Shown: positions 41,198 through 47,284, counted from the first letter of the stretch. The stretch is DNA of 64,000 nucleotides from Channallabes apus (GCA_030522415.1 CM060106.1:26239967-26303966); one strand, 5' to 3'. Notes: a model not told the origin generated them from the sequence alone. A program made the numbers and translations.

Positions 41198-41815
41198 CTC
41201 CCTTCTTCTTCTAAAGTTGGCTACTATAACTTTTGAAAAGTTTAAACTGGGCCCTTTTGTATAGTGATCATTTGATGTAATATTCGTGAGAATCATTTCA
41301 GGAAAATATATTCCAATCTGAAGTTGCTCTGATTTTATGTAAATTTTTGCACTAGTTTATACACTTTGAGCACCATTTCCAAACAGAACCTCAGTGACCT
41401 TGGCCTTGTAGGTCTACATGAGGAATACAGTAAAGTTCTACACTAAATGCAGTGTAATATTCCAGTCTCAGGGTAATAAACATAGCTTCTGATAGCAGAG
41501 ATGTTTCTTGTCTGAGATTTCGAGGCTTTTTTTTATGCACTGCTTCTTTTCTCTTCTCCTGCTAACTTGTTCCCTTTTCCCTTTCACTCTGCTGAACAGA
41601 GGACTCCAAGAAAGGTGAGATGTCTGCTGGTAGTGTTTCCCTCTAACGCTTGTTCGTTTGCAAAGATCTCTGTCCCCCTAACTAACATGCGCTCCTTCTT
41701 TCAGGTGTTGTGCAAGCTTTTTGAGGTTGCCAGGGACAAAGTGACGCTAAGGACGATCCTGACAGCTCAACGAAACAGACTGCCCTCAAACAACAATGTG
41801 AAGAAGAAAAACTAG
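7238..41815 (+). CDS. atl2: Atlastin (atlastin-2-like), ER-fusion GTPase, 14 coding exons
   Basis: Dynamin-superfamily GTPase that tethers and fuses ER tubules. The joined exons give 573 residues (568 without the microexon); human ATL2 has 583. Visible motifs: P-loop GAFRKGKS (89-96), switch-I ERETTG (132-137), DTQG (161-164), and the RD guanine-specificity motif (232-233). A three-helix-bundle middle domain follows. Two membrane segments form a hairpin (about 464-482 and 487-507), then comes an amphipathic juxtamembrane region and a basic tail ending NNNVKKKN. Paralogue choice: the wording around QEHIRDLN, the membrane hairpin and the tail is closer to vertebrate ATL2 than to ATL1 or ATL3. 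The start codon lies in a CpG promoter and gives a short acidic N-terminus. No alternative ATL2 tail exon was found. The gene looks intact; its large introns are filled with transposons. Confidence 0.88.
9393..9590 (+). repeat. tRNA-derived SINE (second family)
   Basis: Begins 'gttggctaagtggtagg', containing a perfect box A (TGGCTAAGTGG), with a box-B-like 'aaaggttcagttttc' 34 bases on, then 'gggagggttgcatcaggga' and 'tgttgtgacccctcgac'. The same family in reverse complement lies at 49160-49385, and a tail fragment at 45383-45425. Sited in atl2 intron 1. Confidence 0.8.
9788..10060 (+). mobile_element. hAT-like element, left end only
   Basis: Starts with the terminal motif TAGGGCTGCAACAACTAATC and stays about 90% similar to the element at 12407-13217 for over 200 bases (through 'gtatcggagcaatttaca'). 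No matching right terminus follows, so it is a truncated copy or one rearranged at its right end. The right limit is approximate. Confidence 0.6.
10779..12038. mobile_element. hAT-like MITE, 1.26 kb
   Basis: Terminal inverted repeats read CAGAGGTGGAAAGTAACG on the left and end with ctttccacctctg on the right; subterminal 'acgttactgta' and 'acttaagta' motifs are also inverted. Flanking 8-bp sequences ctctagac and ctccagac match at 7 of 8, as in a hAT target duplication. The interior has a 40-base T run and no transposase frame, so it is non-autonomous. Confidence 0.8.
12407..13217. mobile_element. hAT-like element, 811 bp, with BED-finger remnant
   Basis: Starts TATGGCTGCAACAACC and ends GTTAGTTGCAGCCCTA (inverted), with a perfect 8-bp duplication GTAAAAAT at 12399-12406 and 13218-13225. 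Around 12645-12715 one forward frame reads a BED-zinc-finger-like segment ([12 protein letters not shown], then HSHVRT), the usual N-terminal domain of hAT transposases. The rest of the transposase is missing, so this is an internally deleted copy. Confidence 0.82.
13220..15050. other. Intron 1 spacer, nothing recognised
   Basis: AT-rich sequence inside atl2 intron 1 without terminal repeats, long open frames or RNA-like structures that I can recognise. Short poly-T runs near 13717 and 14394. Confidence 0.4.
15052..16219. mobile_element. Probable MITE with imperfect terminal repeats
   Basis: GGGCGTTTTCTCACTGGG at the left end is matched by CCCAGTGAGAGAACGCGC at the right, and subterminal 'gaacgattg' is also inverted. 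No coding content; interior poly-T and poly-C runs. The target duplication was not established. Confidence 0.5.
17290..17400 (-). pseudogene. Tc1-type transposase fragment
   Basis: The reverse strand reads the WSDESR block (around 17349-17377) that carries the first catalytic Asp of Tc1 transposases, with flanking similarity, but no open frame. Probably the same decayed copy as the Tc1 ends at 18722-18960, separated by the MITE at 17612-18719. Confidence 0.55.
17612..18719. mobile_element. Mariner-type MITE with a long internal foldback
   Basis: CAGTGGAACCTCAGATTATG at the left and CGTAATCCAAGGTTCCACTG at the right form inverted termini flanked by TA on both sides, as for Tc1/mariner insertions. 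Inside, about 200 bases (roughly 17940-18150) are repeated in inverted orientation at about 18155-18400, so the single strand could fold into a long hairpin. No transposase frame. Confidence 0.8.
18722..18960. repeat. Tc1-like terminal repeats facing each other
   Basis: GGGGATCAAATACTT (18806-18820) and AAGTATTTGATCCCC (18853-18867) are perfect inverted copies 32 bases apart, each continuing into sequence typical of fish Tc1 ends ('aagtgggcaaactta' on one side, 'aacatgacttggtac' on the other). It is a decayed Tc1 terminus or two abutting copies. Confidence 0.55.
18960..20560. other. Intron 1 spacer with one lone MITE-like end
   Basis: Mostly unrecognised. Near 19255-19328 the sequence 'ggattactcgaaatgaa' followed by 'aaaatgcccatccctaat' looks like the right end of a hAT-type MITE, but I could not pair it with a left end. 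Poly-T at about 20128-20145 and poly-C at about 20409-20421. Confidence 0.35.
21254..22693 (+). mobile_element. Tc1/mariner element with truncated right end
   Basis: An IR/DR-type Tc1 element. The left arm has an outer repeat (TTCCAAAAAAGTTGGGACAC near 21263) and an inner repeat (AAATCCCAAAAAAGTTGGG near 21442). On the right only the inner copy (ACTTTTTTGGGATTTGTTGA near 22614) is present. The sequence then stops resembling the left arm at about 22693, so the right outer repeat is missing. It sits inside the hAT-like element. Confidence 0.85.
21604..22597 (+). pseudogene. Tc1 transposase, frameshifted and catalytically broken
   Basis: DD34E-type Tc1 transposase. Starts at ATG 21604 ([14 protein letters not shown]), with an N-terminal helix-turn-helix, then moves to a different frame near 21740 and runs to TGA at 22597. 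The first catalytic Asp (WSDESRFQ) and the final Glu region ([11 protein letters not shown]) are present. The second Asp block reads [10 protein letters not shown] where the family has an Asp before NARPH, so this key residue is Tyr. A few residues also look deleted at the frameshift. Not functional. Confidence 0.9.
23226..23494 (+). CDS. atl2: atl2 exon 2 (acidic N-terminus and P-loop)
   Basis: Acceptor GGTAG|GT, donor TCAG|GTGAGC. Encodes residues 20-109: an acidic stretch ([10 protein letters not shown]), the start of the G domain and the P-loop GAFRKGKS with the catalytic arginine finger (R92 by homology). It ends with FMLRYMYHQ. Confidence 0.93.
23572..23602. repeat. Poly-C run of 31
   Basis: 31 consecutive C bases, 77 bases past the donor of atl2 exon 2. 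It is the longest of many poly-C/poly-G tracts in the window. Confidence 0.95.
24224..24358 (+). CDS. atl2: atl2 exon 3 (switch I)
   Basis: Acceptor TTGCAG|GAATC, donor CCAAG|GTAGC; 45 codons, phase 0 at both ends. Contains [12 protein letters not shown] and the switch-I threonine of ERETTG. The intron just downstream holds a poly-C run and a piece of SINE. Confidence 0.95.
24412..24482 (-). repeat. SINE fragment shared with 35151-35222
   Basis: About 70 bases ('atttagtcgtggccaattcc' to 'actaccattcag') match the left part of the tRNA-type SINE at 35151-35565 at roughly 85%. Only that end is present here. Confidence 0.65.
24483..25060. other. Intron 3 spacer
   Basis: No recognised feature. 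It may include further decayed SINE sequence just after 24482 ('accactcggaggcaaa' resembles 'acactcggaggaaagc' at 35328). Confidence 0.35.
25066..25790. mobile_element. hAT-like MITE, 725 bp
   Basis: Termini TAGGACTGCACGATATATCG and AATATCGTGCAGCCCTA are inverted; flanking 8-mers acccaccc and aatcaccc agree at 6 of 8. No transposase. Located in atl2 intron 3. Confidence 0.7.
26650..26754 (+). CDS. atl2: atl2 exon 4 (switch II, DTQG)
   Basis: Acceptor CTCTGCAG|GTGGC, donor TTCAG|GTTTAC; 35 codons. Carries [10 protein letters not shown], the G3/switch-II motif, followed by the conserved FDSQST segment. Confidence 0.95.
26919..26969 (+). CDS. atl2: atl2 exon 5 (17 codons, GC donor)
   Basis: Acceptor TTATAG|GTTTAT; encodes [17 protein letters not shown], nearly identical to other atlastins. 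The donor is CAG|GCAAGT, so intron 5 (26970-27098, 129 bp) is of the GC-AG class, with otherwise perfect complementarity to U1 snRNA. Confidence 0.93.
27099..27155 (+). CDS. atl2: atl2 exon 6
   Basis: Acceptor ATTGTAG|CTGTTT, donor TTTCAG|GTATGT; 19 codons, [19 protein letters not shown], a conserved G-domain helix. Confidence 0.94.
27262..27354 (+). CDS. atl2: atl2 exon 7 (RD guanine motif)
   Basis: Acceptor GTATCTAG|TCGTT, donor CTGCAA|GTAAGT; 31 codons containing [14 protein letters not shown], with the RD motif that reads the guanine base. Confidence 0.94.
27613..27751 (+). CDS. atl2: atl2 exon 8
   Basis: Acceptor GCTCTTAG|GTGAAG, donor TTGAAAG|GTACGA, ends phase 1. Encodes the end of the G domain: NQHEELQ, the HIHSCFSN segment, LLPHPGL and NPHFDGRLK. 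Confidence 0.94.
28001..28128 (+). CDS. atl2: atl2 exon 9
   Basis: Acceptor ACGTACAG|ACATT, donor TTCAAA|GTAAGA. The leading two bases complete an Asp codon. It encodes the linker and first helices of the middle domain ([17 protein letters not shown]). Confidence 0.94.
28208..28264 (+). CDS. atl2: atl2 exon 10
   Basis: Acceptor TTTACAG|GCCTAC, donor TTACAG|GTAATG; 19 codons including the conserved [12 protein letters not shown] block. The flanking introns are very short (79 and 89 bp). Confidence 0.94.
28354..28425 (+). CDS. atl2: atl2 exon 11
   Basis: Acceptor TTTTTTAAG|GCAACA, donor GAACAG|GTAAAT; 24 codons, [11 protein letters not shown] onward, part of the middle-domain helical bundle. 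It precedes the 7.3-kb repeat-filled intron 11. Confidence 0.94.
28822..31360 (-). pseudogene. L1 ORF2 (endonuclease and reverse transcriptase), decayed
   Basis: Pieces in several frames. GDFNCHF near 31081-31131 and the preceding RGRYLIVKG segment are typical of the apurinic endonuclease domain. [18 protein letters not shown] and [11 protein letters not shown] near 29555-29839 are RT blocks, and [17 protein letters not shown] at 28822-29196 is an L1 C-terminal signature. Multiple stops and frameshifts. Some RT blocks (including a YxDD segment) fall in broken reading. Confidence 0.85.
31897..32886 (+). CDS. Gag-like ORF of the deleted LTR element
   Basis: A 329-codon open frame. The middle ([20 protein letters not shown], then [20 protein letters not shown]) has the layout of a gypsy-type capsid domain with its conserved W-W helices. 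The ends are Ser/Pro- and Arg-rich. No CCHC knuckle is seen. The start is the first in-frame ATG-like codon; an upstream reading from about 31635 ([15 protein letters not shown]) may be the true N-terminus in a shifted frame. Element-borne, not a host gene. Confidence 0.65.
   Translation: MSSVEKDYRQSIDSCLNREISLRDAVDASWEGLQRYCQEALEKMERAVVDCFLRRDVIWENWIKRQRLTSTPTAHRLQACSPASPPSLAQHLPSTPTTTATAKVKPPRTTNSYDVPTGVPAHSSALLSSPLSSSLHVRPSSCVEFPAFCDASDTAEVWNVIKQAEKYLEIRPLTHPELLGTLGTVLQRPALSWWKVEKGKVKDWQSFKQAFLEAFILDNDLDEEEDNLRSPVQQPGQRQGDFADDHPALCLMGNSDISEEELVGRTRENIYTRVDGCLRGAASTVEKQVERGARGERQRGPLYSGSRFHTPSTPAAERSRHPTSTHHDH
32888..33613 (+). pseudogene. Integrase N-terminal remnant of the LTR element
   Basis: [18 protein letters not shown] and [18 protein letters not shown] are the lead-in typical of gypsy integrases. 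The zinc-binding HHCC region follows but splits between frames: the histidines ([12 protein letters not shown]) lie in this frame and the cysteines ([10 protein letters not shown]) in the frame at 33192-33656. The DDE catalytic core is absent, so the product would be dead. Confidence 0.75.
33609..34291 (+). repeat. 3' LTR, same family as solo LTR at 61290-61987
   Basis: Starts TGTAGCCCAGCCACAC and ends AAAGCGTTACA. Shared blocks with the reverse complement of 61290-61987 include 'catgcgcgatcgc', 'gagatcgagccatctct' and 'gtggtgcaccgtgtttg', in the same order, confirming one LTR family. Confidence 0.85.
34601..35020 (-). pseudogene. L1 ORF1 remnant
   Basis: Reverse frames read [19 protein letters not shown] at the start and, after frameshifts, [20 protein letters not shown] and [14 protein letters not shown], the latter typical of the C-terminal RNA-binding domain of fish L1 ORF1 proteins. 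Confidence 0.75.
35151..35565 (-). repeat. tRNA-derived SINE (third family), antisense
   Basis: Read on the - strand it begins near 35565 with a tRNA-like head: box A-like TGGTAAAGCGCTCG and a perfect box B GGTTCAAACCC 29 bases further. The body continues to the 'taaggctaccactacc' tail region at about 35190. A piece of its far end recurs at 24412-24482. It is not a tRNA gene: no full cloverleaf follows the head. Confidence 0.75.
35733..36164 (+). CDS. atl2: atl2 exon 12 (middle domain and membrane hairpin)
   Basis: Acceptor GTGCTGCAG|GTGTGT, donor GAACAG|GTGGGT; 144 codons. Encodes the rest of the three-helix bundle ([20 protein letters not shown]), the [14 protein letters not shown] approach, two hydrophobic segments separated by a short GVNS loop, then the [14 protein letters not shown] juxtamembrane region and the start of the C-terminal amphipathic helix ending LWEQ. 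Confidence 0.95.
36478..36639 (-). repeat. L2 3'-UTR fragment, antisense
   Basis: Reverse complement of the L2 3' end: 'ttttgattgtgtaaagccgc', 'gtttgtatggaatgtgaatg', then 'ctggtgagcagggcg'. It abuts the next L2 copy, whose own tail starts at 36641. Confidence 0.8.
36641..39600 (-). mobile_element. L2 LINE, antisense, 5'-truncated and decayed
   Basis: The left end AATTCAATTCAATTTTATTT is the complement of the TGAAT-repeat tail of L2. Moving right come the 3' UTR, the RT C-terminal part (37576-38013), RT core (38430-38714: [30 protein letters not shown]) and the upstream RT region (38927-39373). It closely matches the ORF2 at 56114-59082 but has many frameshifts. A SINE-like repeat is inserted at about 38730-38925. 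The 5' half (ORF1, endonuclease) is absent. Confidence 0.87.
38730..38925. repeat. SINE-like repeat inserted in L2
   Basis: Contains 'catttggcagacgctcttat' and 'ccagagcgacttaca', a motif abundant across teleost genomes, and 'gtttgaaccatggacc' (box-B-like, on this strand), ending 'ccactgagctacccctggcc'. L2 sequence resumes on both sides. Confidence 0.7.
39600..40745 (-). repeat. L2 3'-UTR fragment split by a hAT-like MITE
   Basis: 39600-39728 and 40540-40745 together match the L2 3' UTR seen at 36829-37200 in the same orientation ('gaagaaaccttgagaagaac', 'ttggagactcgggtagac'). The interruption is the hAT-like MITE at 39729-40539. Confidence 0.8.
39729..40539. mobile_element. hAT-like MITE, 811 bp
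   Basis: Termini TAGGCCTGGGCGATAAAACG and CATATCGCCCAGCCCTA with a perfect 8-bp duplication ATATGGAG (39721-39728 and 40540-40547). The ends are related to those of the element at 20640-22920. No transposase frame. Confidence 0.85.
40752..40912 (+). repeat. L2 3' end, sense orientation
   Basis: 'attccatacaaacttaaata', 'attcttttgattgtg' and 'gttaaaagcgctatacaaat' match the last 110 bases of the L2 at 50.2-60.1 kb on the same strand, so it points opposite to the L2 pieces just left of it. Confidence 0.8.
41162..41197. repeat. Poly-T run of 36
   Basis: 36 consecutive T bases in atl2 intron 12, possibly the poly(A) tail of an antisense retrotransposition, although no body is recognised beside it. 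Confidence 0.9.
41600..41614 (+). CDS. atl2: atl2 microexon, 15 nt
   Basis: Five codons (RTPRK) lie between a strong pyrimidine tract plus CTGAACAG acceptor and an AAAG|GTGAGA donor. Being 15 nt and phase 0 on both sides, it can be included or skipped without changing the frame of the final exon. It is followed by a 90-bp intron. Confidence 0.8.
41705..41815 (+). CDS. atl2: atl2 terminal exon
   Basis: Acceptor TTCTTTCAG|GTGTTG; 36 codons then TAG. The product reads [14 protein letters not shown] and ends SNNNVKKKN, a basic, lysine-rich tail in the style of the shorter, less autoinhibited atlastin tails and not the long ATL2 inhibitory tail. The frame follows directly from either exon 12 or the microexon. 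Confidence 0.88.
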   Translation: MLCKLFEVARDKVTLRTILTAQRNRLPSNNNVKKKN

Positions 41816-42041
41816 TTGCTATGTTATCTTTCATAAACTCCTTTCTAGGGCTTGCTCAGCCCTGATGAGCGAGTGGCCTCAGCCATGCCGGGTTGGGTTA
41901 TAGAACTAACTGTTATGTGTCCTTGGTTCTGTATGTTTGTAGAATGCAGGATGGGCAATTTCATCATGATTGAACTGTCCTTTATTTCACCATGCTGACA
42001 TTGTGTCCACTGGAGGACTGAAGTTTTTTTTTTTTTTTTTT

Positions 42042-42047
42042 AATAAA
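42042..42047 (+). terminator. Poly(A) signal AATAAA, proximal
   Basis: AATAAA 227 bases past the atl2 stop codon, following a long T run. A second AATAAA at 42990-42995 could give a longer 3' UTR. Either would suit atl2. Confidence 0.55.
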
Positions 42048-42989
42048 TGCGTCAATGCTTCTTTATATGATCTTTGTTTAAGGTTATATTCAATCATTCC
42101 CATAGCTTTTATTTTTATACACTTCTGATCTTTCCATATGTCCATTTACTTTTTTTTAAATTGATCTTTCATTCCCATATAGAATTTTGTAGGGTTTTTT
42201 TTCGTTTTTTGTTCTCTTCATTGTTTCTTTCGTTTCTCTCTGCTCAGGTGTTGTAGCCTTTCAGTGATTGTGTTGTCTTTTAGGCTGAACTCCACACTTG
42301 ATTCAAGTTGCAGTCAAACTGACGCTGCACCAATCATAGAGCCAAAGTTTACGCCATTTGTTTTGCACACACACTGTAGTGTGTGTGCATGTGTTTGAGC
42401 ACTTGCAACGTTGGCATTAGTGGTTTTGTCACTAGCGGACACAGGCATTGGCCTTGTGGGTCAGGAAAGGTGTGCCCTCCTCAACTTTGCTAATCTGGCG
42501 GGTAGTTAAACATGCCAGTCTACTCTCCCCAGTGGTGAAATGGCACATTTTATACTGTAACTTCTCCACTGGAACACAAGGCACTCAATTACACTCATTC
42601 ATAATGTGATGAAGAAACTTAAAGGAATCAGGCGCGATCTATAGATTTTAATCGCACGTTTTTGTTGGTCAATCTTGTTTAAATAAATACAACACTGCAT
42701 TTTATTAAAGATGTATGACGTCTTATGTTTCACAGTATTATAAAGATTGTGAGATCAAATCATAGAGGAAAAGGATGAGCTGTACCAGTGACGGTAGCAA
42801 AGTGGAATTACTGTATGCTGTTGCTTCTTTAGGCCTGTGTGCTGTCTCCCTGCTGTATAATAGAACAAAGATGCTTTGATGACTCCATCCACAAGGTCAC
42901 GGCTGACATGTACGCTATCCTGTACAGTTCTGATTTTTTTTAAAAAAACTTGTCACAAATAGGGCATGTGTATGGAAAATAGATGTATA

Positions 42990-42995
42990 AATAAA
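42990..42995 (+). terminator. Poly(A) signal AATAAA, distal
   Basis: Second canonical hexamer, about 1.2 kb past the stop and followed by a T-rich stretch. The intervening sequence is unique-looking and moderately AT-rich, as expected for a 3' UTR. Confidence 0.45.
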
Positions 42996-43401
42996 ATTTT
43001 TCTATTTTTTTTTTTGGTAGCTGGTACAGTATCGGTTTCATGGTAGGCCGATTGTATGATTAATTTAAAGGAATGCTTTTGTGATTCTGTGTAAATGTCA
43101 GAAGGATGCATTATATTTTTCCTTTTATTTATATATTAATTTGCCTTGAGCATCAAGATTGCACTCTTGCAGACCAAGCACTAGAATGTTTAATTCACTT
43201 GTTTTTATTTTTTTCTCCTTCATTTATTTTTCAATACAATATTAAAATGAACCACTGTATATCCAAATGTTGCCAATTCATCTTGTGAATCCACTCTTAC
43301 TACACTAGTGTTCAACATGCAGAATATTCAATGTCATCACACTGAGAAGAGTACATGTAGCGTCCTGCTAGCTTATGCCGATTTCTGACTGCATCATTAC
43401 C

Positions 43402-43701
43402 TCACTCGAGCATTTGCATCAAGATCCAGGTAATGATGGCTGTTGTACAGGGGAGCCACAGAGAAGAAGCCTGTCCGTGATGACCATTATAAATTATATT
43501 TTTATCCAAAAATTTCAATTTATAATGGAGGTGGGCAACTTGTCCTATTAGACAGTAGAACCTCAACTCTGAGTCAGAAACAGGATTTCTTCTAAAATTT
43601 CCCCCGTATTTGGTTCTGTATTCTTTGTTTCTCAGTACCTGCTGGTGGAAAACCCTCATCTGCCTCACTATGGTGATTGTATTCTTAGGTTTATCAGCCA
43701 T
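43402..43701 (-). CDS. Hypothetical intronless ORF, 99 codons
   Basis: Open frame starting at ATG 43701 in a fair start context (gaacATGgct), reading MADKPKNTITIVRQMRVFHQ and ending at 43402. Basic in the first 50 residues, with a hydrophobic C-terminal stretch (SLWLPCTTAIITWILMQ) that could be a short membrane segment or the result of a frameshift. I do not recognise the family. It lies about 1.6 kb past the atl2 stop, antisense to it. It could be a small host gene, a processed pseudogene or chance. No upstream exon was found. Confidence 0.3.
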   Translation of the reverse strand: MADKPKNTITIVRQMRVFHQQVLRNKEYRTKYGGNFRRNPVSDSELRFYCLIGQVAHLHYKLKFLDKNIIYNGHHGQASSLWLPCTTAIITWILMQMLE

Positions 43702-43962
43702 GTTCAGGTTCCAATAAACATGTCAACTACAAAAAGTTCATATTTAGTCTTATCAGTATTTTTTTGTTAATGCTCAATTTTGCAAAGGCTCTGAGCAAGA
43801 GCTATTTAAACAGCTGCTCCCATTTCCACCTTCAGACCTACCCTTGGTCTTCAAGTTGTTGTCTGACTGTGTCTTTACCTGGCAAAACCCTGGGGTTGTG
43901 GCATATTCTTTTCATTGATGTAATAATGGATTGCTCTTCTAGTCAGAACATTATACTGGCAT

Positions 43963-44330
43963 CAGTGGCGGCTGCTCTAAGACTACAAGGGAAGCGCCGC
44001 TTCCTCGACTAGGTCAGTCGTATTTATATTGGTTTTAATAAAAGTGCGCTAGGGATTTTCTTGTCATTTATTTCGATTTCAGTTACATGTGGATTTGCAG
44101 GTGAAGTGGTATGACAACAGAGTGCTGCACTCTGTTGTTTGCTGGTGATATAAACCATTTTTGTTTGTACAAATCATTCTTTAAATAATAATTAAAAAAA
44201 AACAGTGTTCTTGACTTTGCTCCTTGTTTCAGCATTGTAAAGTTATTTCTTTCATATAATTAAAGTAGCTCGAGGAAGGGGAAACTAGCCAGCTAGCTTC
44301 CCCTGTATCAAAAGCTAGCTGCCGCCACTG
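43963..44330. mobile_element. MITE, 368 bp
   Basis: CAGTGGCGGCTGCT at the left is the exact kind of inverted end seen at the right, AGCTGCCGCCACTG (13 of 14 paired). Flanking 8-mers actggcat and attggtat agree at 6 of 8, suggesting a hAT-like insertion. No coding content. Confidence 0.7.
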
Positions 44331-45380
44331 ATTGGTATATAATAGACTCAGTAATCACCGGAGGCTTACACTCAAAGAATCCTGCCTTAACTCCTACTGA
44401 AACTTTGAATCTCTTCAATTTCTTTGATCATGGAAACACTAAAATTTGCGTTGGTTTGGTTTCAGAAGGCTGTTCTCAGTGTGCAGTTCAAATCACTTTT
44501 TTGGGATGCACATCACCTATAGTGCCAGTACAAGTAGTTCACTGAGAGATTCGCTTATTAATGAGGACTTTGTTGCATAATTACAGTATTCTTGCAAATA
44601 TCTTATTAGTCATAAATGTTTCTTTTCATGTATTAGAGCAATAACCATCTAAAATAAAATTCACTGACCCACTGTTTTTCCACTGAGAAACTTTCAATAA
44701 GAAAAAAGAATTACAGACCATAAATAAATCATGATTTCAAATAAATCTGTACAAGACAATACATCTGCGATGAAGCACATGCATACTTATCAAATGATCA
44801 AACGTAACACCGACACAACCGTGGATCTATGAGGATATGATTTGATTTCCTAGTCGAGCACCATGTGTTATAAAATGCATAAACTATGAGAAGTCCCATA
44901 GGGTTGTACCTGGGCACAGATGTTATTGGATGGCTGTGAGATCACAAGTACATGATGAAATATTTTAATGTATAACTATCAGTTGTGTGTGCAGATATAT
45001 TATTCAGGGGTCAAAAAGTCAAGGTTTAAATACCAGCTAATCTGTGAATAAAGGTAGAAAATGCTACGAGATGTCTGCTTCTAGATTAGGCTGTACTAAT
45101 TATGGGTTGTTTCATTATGCAAATTTTACTTTTTCTGCCACTGACATTGAAGTGGGAATAAATATGAAGAACTTACACCTTTAAAGAGTCAGGCCTGCAA
45201 TATCTAGAGTATGCAAGCAATGCATGTGAATACCAAAGAAATTTAGTGATCATGTTTTATGAAAATCAGTGTTCAAAAGCAAAATATAGTTGTATTTATT
45301 TAATAGAGACAAATAGGAACACTTAACATGTTCATACTATAGCACTTCTAGCCAAAGCTAATTTGCAATGCTCATCCCTG
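44331..45380. other. Intergenic, nothing recognised
   Basis: AT-rich sequence with no inverted ends, no long frames and no repeat family that I can identify. Confidence 0.4.
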
Positions 45381-45382
45381 CC

Positions 45383-45425
45383 ATGCGGAAGGCCCGGAGC
45401 AGCCGAAAGACCAACAACAACAACA
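45383..45425 (+). repeat. SINE tail fragment
   Basis: 'ggcccggagcagccgaaaga' followed by (CAA)n is the tail end of the SINE family at 9393 and 49160, here about 40 bases only. Confidence 0.55.
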
Positions 45426-45427
45426 TC

Positions 45428-46245
45428 CCTAGTGGGTTTTCACAACATAAATTACATTCAAATTCTACCGATAAAACATACATAAAACATGGGGTATACA
45501 GAAATTCAGTGAATTAGTTATGTTCACATGACTGACACCCTTTTAAAACACGTTTGAGTTCATATTTAAAATGTCCCCATACTGAATCCTGTTTGAGTTC
45601 ACGTCTCAGAGAGTTACACAAGTTAGAGCCCTGGACAGAGAAAGATGACTGTCCAAAAGATGTTTTTCTTAAAGGCACCTTGACATTTCCACTTGAGGCT
45701 CCTCGTGTAATAGAGCCCACTACTCTGAGAGGGACAATAAACTCATCAAAAACAGGAGGGGCTTGCTTATACAGACATTTATACACTCATTTTAAATTAC
45801 AGAACTTTATATAATTTTCAAAACTTGGTACATTCAACTTCTGCAAAACCTGACAATGGTGTGATCGAATAGGTTTTTTTTTTTTAAATCAAGAATCTTC
45901 AAAGCTCTATTGTAGATCATTTCTAGCGGTTTGATTATTGTTGCTGTTGTTTGTGATCATAACTCAGATGAGAAAAAATCATGGCAAGCATTAAAAACAT
46001 TAGCAGCATGAAATGGTAGACAGTCTCTGATCATTCTAAAACTATACAAGTTTGCTTTTGTTATTCTTACTACCTTTTTAATATGACTTTCAAATAATAG
46101 GTGAGAGTCTAAAATTAAACCCAGATATTTGACCTCTTTACCCTGTGTAATATCTTGACCACTGATTTTTAGACACAGTTGCTGCATAGGATGAGCCCTA
46201 GAAGAAAAGCAAACTGGCACTGTTTTATTGACGTTAAGATTGAGA
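45428..46245 (-). pseudogene. Non-LTR RT C-terminal fragment (Rex1/jockey-like)
   Basis: Reverse frames read KEVKYLGLILDSHLLFESHI (45957-46220), the post-RT thumb motif of Rex1/jockey-type retrotransposons, and NLCNSLRRELKQ near 45540-45640, the usual final block. Several frameshifts. It breaks off at 46245 against the inverted-repeat element at 46252; related antisense sequence reappears at 49390-49798. Confidence 0.75.
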
Positions 46246-46967
46246 CCACAGGGGGGTGTTCTTCGTACGTCGCTAACTCAGTTAGCTGGATTTGATTGTT
46301 GTGGATTTGTCCCTATCTTGGATTGTTTCGTTCTCCGATGCTCATCTCGCACTTGTTGTCATAGCAACATGTCCGTAAGCTTGAACCTGGGGGGTATTCT
46401 TCGTACGTCGCTTGAAACATCCGGGATGAATTGACACATCTAAGATGAGATCATCGTGCTAATTAAGACCTGGCTAAGTCGGTTCTTCGAGCACACCTGT
46501 TGTTGATGATTAGTCTGGCCGGATTGAGTTGTCTAGGATTATTGCGCGTTCGTGCGTTGGTTTAAAAGGCGATATGCATCGACAGTAGAAACACTGATCA
46601 CAAGCCCTTTGATTGGTTGACGAAATGACAAAAAGAACAAGCTAATTTTTTTTTGTAACACCTGCGCTGAAATGCTCCCCCACCCCACGTGTTATGCGCT
46701 GAAATGCTTCCCTGCCATGGATCCCCCCCTCCCACCACACACACATAATCACTATCAAATATTATATTAGAACATAATATGCACATATGTTTTACAAATT
46801 ACATGAGACAATAAAATAAGAAATATGAAAAAAATATGTTGTATATGGAAAAATTTAAATATGAATATTAAAAAAAAAACATGTATACTTTTATATTGTT
46901 TACTTTATAATAAAATTAGTTATGTCCAATTTTTCATTATAAAAAAAATATTTTTATTATACATATA

Positions 46968-46969
<2 letters not shown>

Positions 46970-47061
<92 letters not shown>
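46970..47061. repeat. (CT)n-(AT)n microsatellite
   Basis: About 15 CT units run directly into about 30 AT units inside the inverted-repeat element. Confidence 0.95.
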
Positions 47062-47062
<1 letters not shown>

Positions 47063-47237
47063 TATATCATATATCTATATTTGCATATTTATAACGAACC
47101 CCTGAAAAATAAATGTGTTACAAAATAAACATTATACAAGAATTTGAATTAATGGTCTTGAGGGCTGTCTCGTGCCTAGAGTTTATTATAATAATAGAAA
47201 ACCTATGAATTTATGTTCTAATATAATATTTGATATC

Positions 47238-47239
<2 letters not shown>

Positions 47240-47281
<42 letters not shown>
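47240..47281. repeat. (AT)n microsatellite
   Basis: About 20 uninterrupted AT units in the same element, 180 bases to the right of the first array. Confidence 0.95.

Positions 47282-47284
<3 letters not shown>

Larger units (their letters stand above)
41816..43400 (+). other. atl2 3' UTR and downstream flank
   Basis: Unique-looking, mildly AT-rich sequence with two poly(A) hexamers. No exon was found that would give the longer atlastin-2 tail. At 42247 a pyrimidine tract and CTCAG precede GTGTTGTAG, which would give only two residues and a stop; I read this as coincidence. Confidence 0.5.

Noticed and set aside
42247..42260. Alternative atl2 terminal exon
   Set aside because: An acceptor-like CTCAG is present, but the frame would give only two residues before a stop and the sequence is not conserved-looking.
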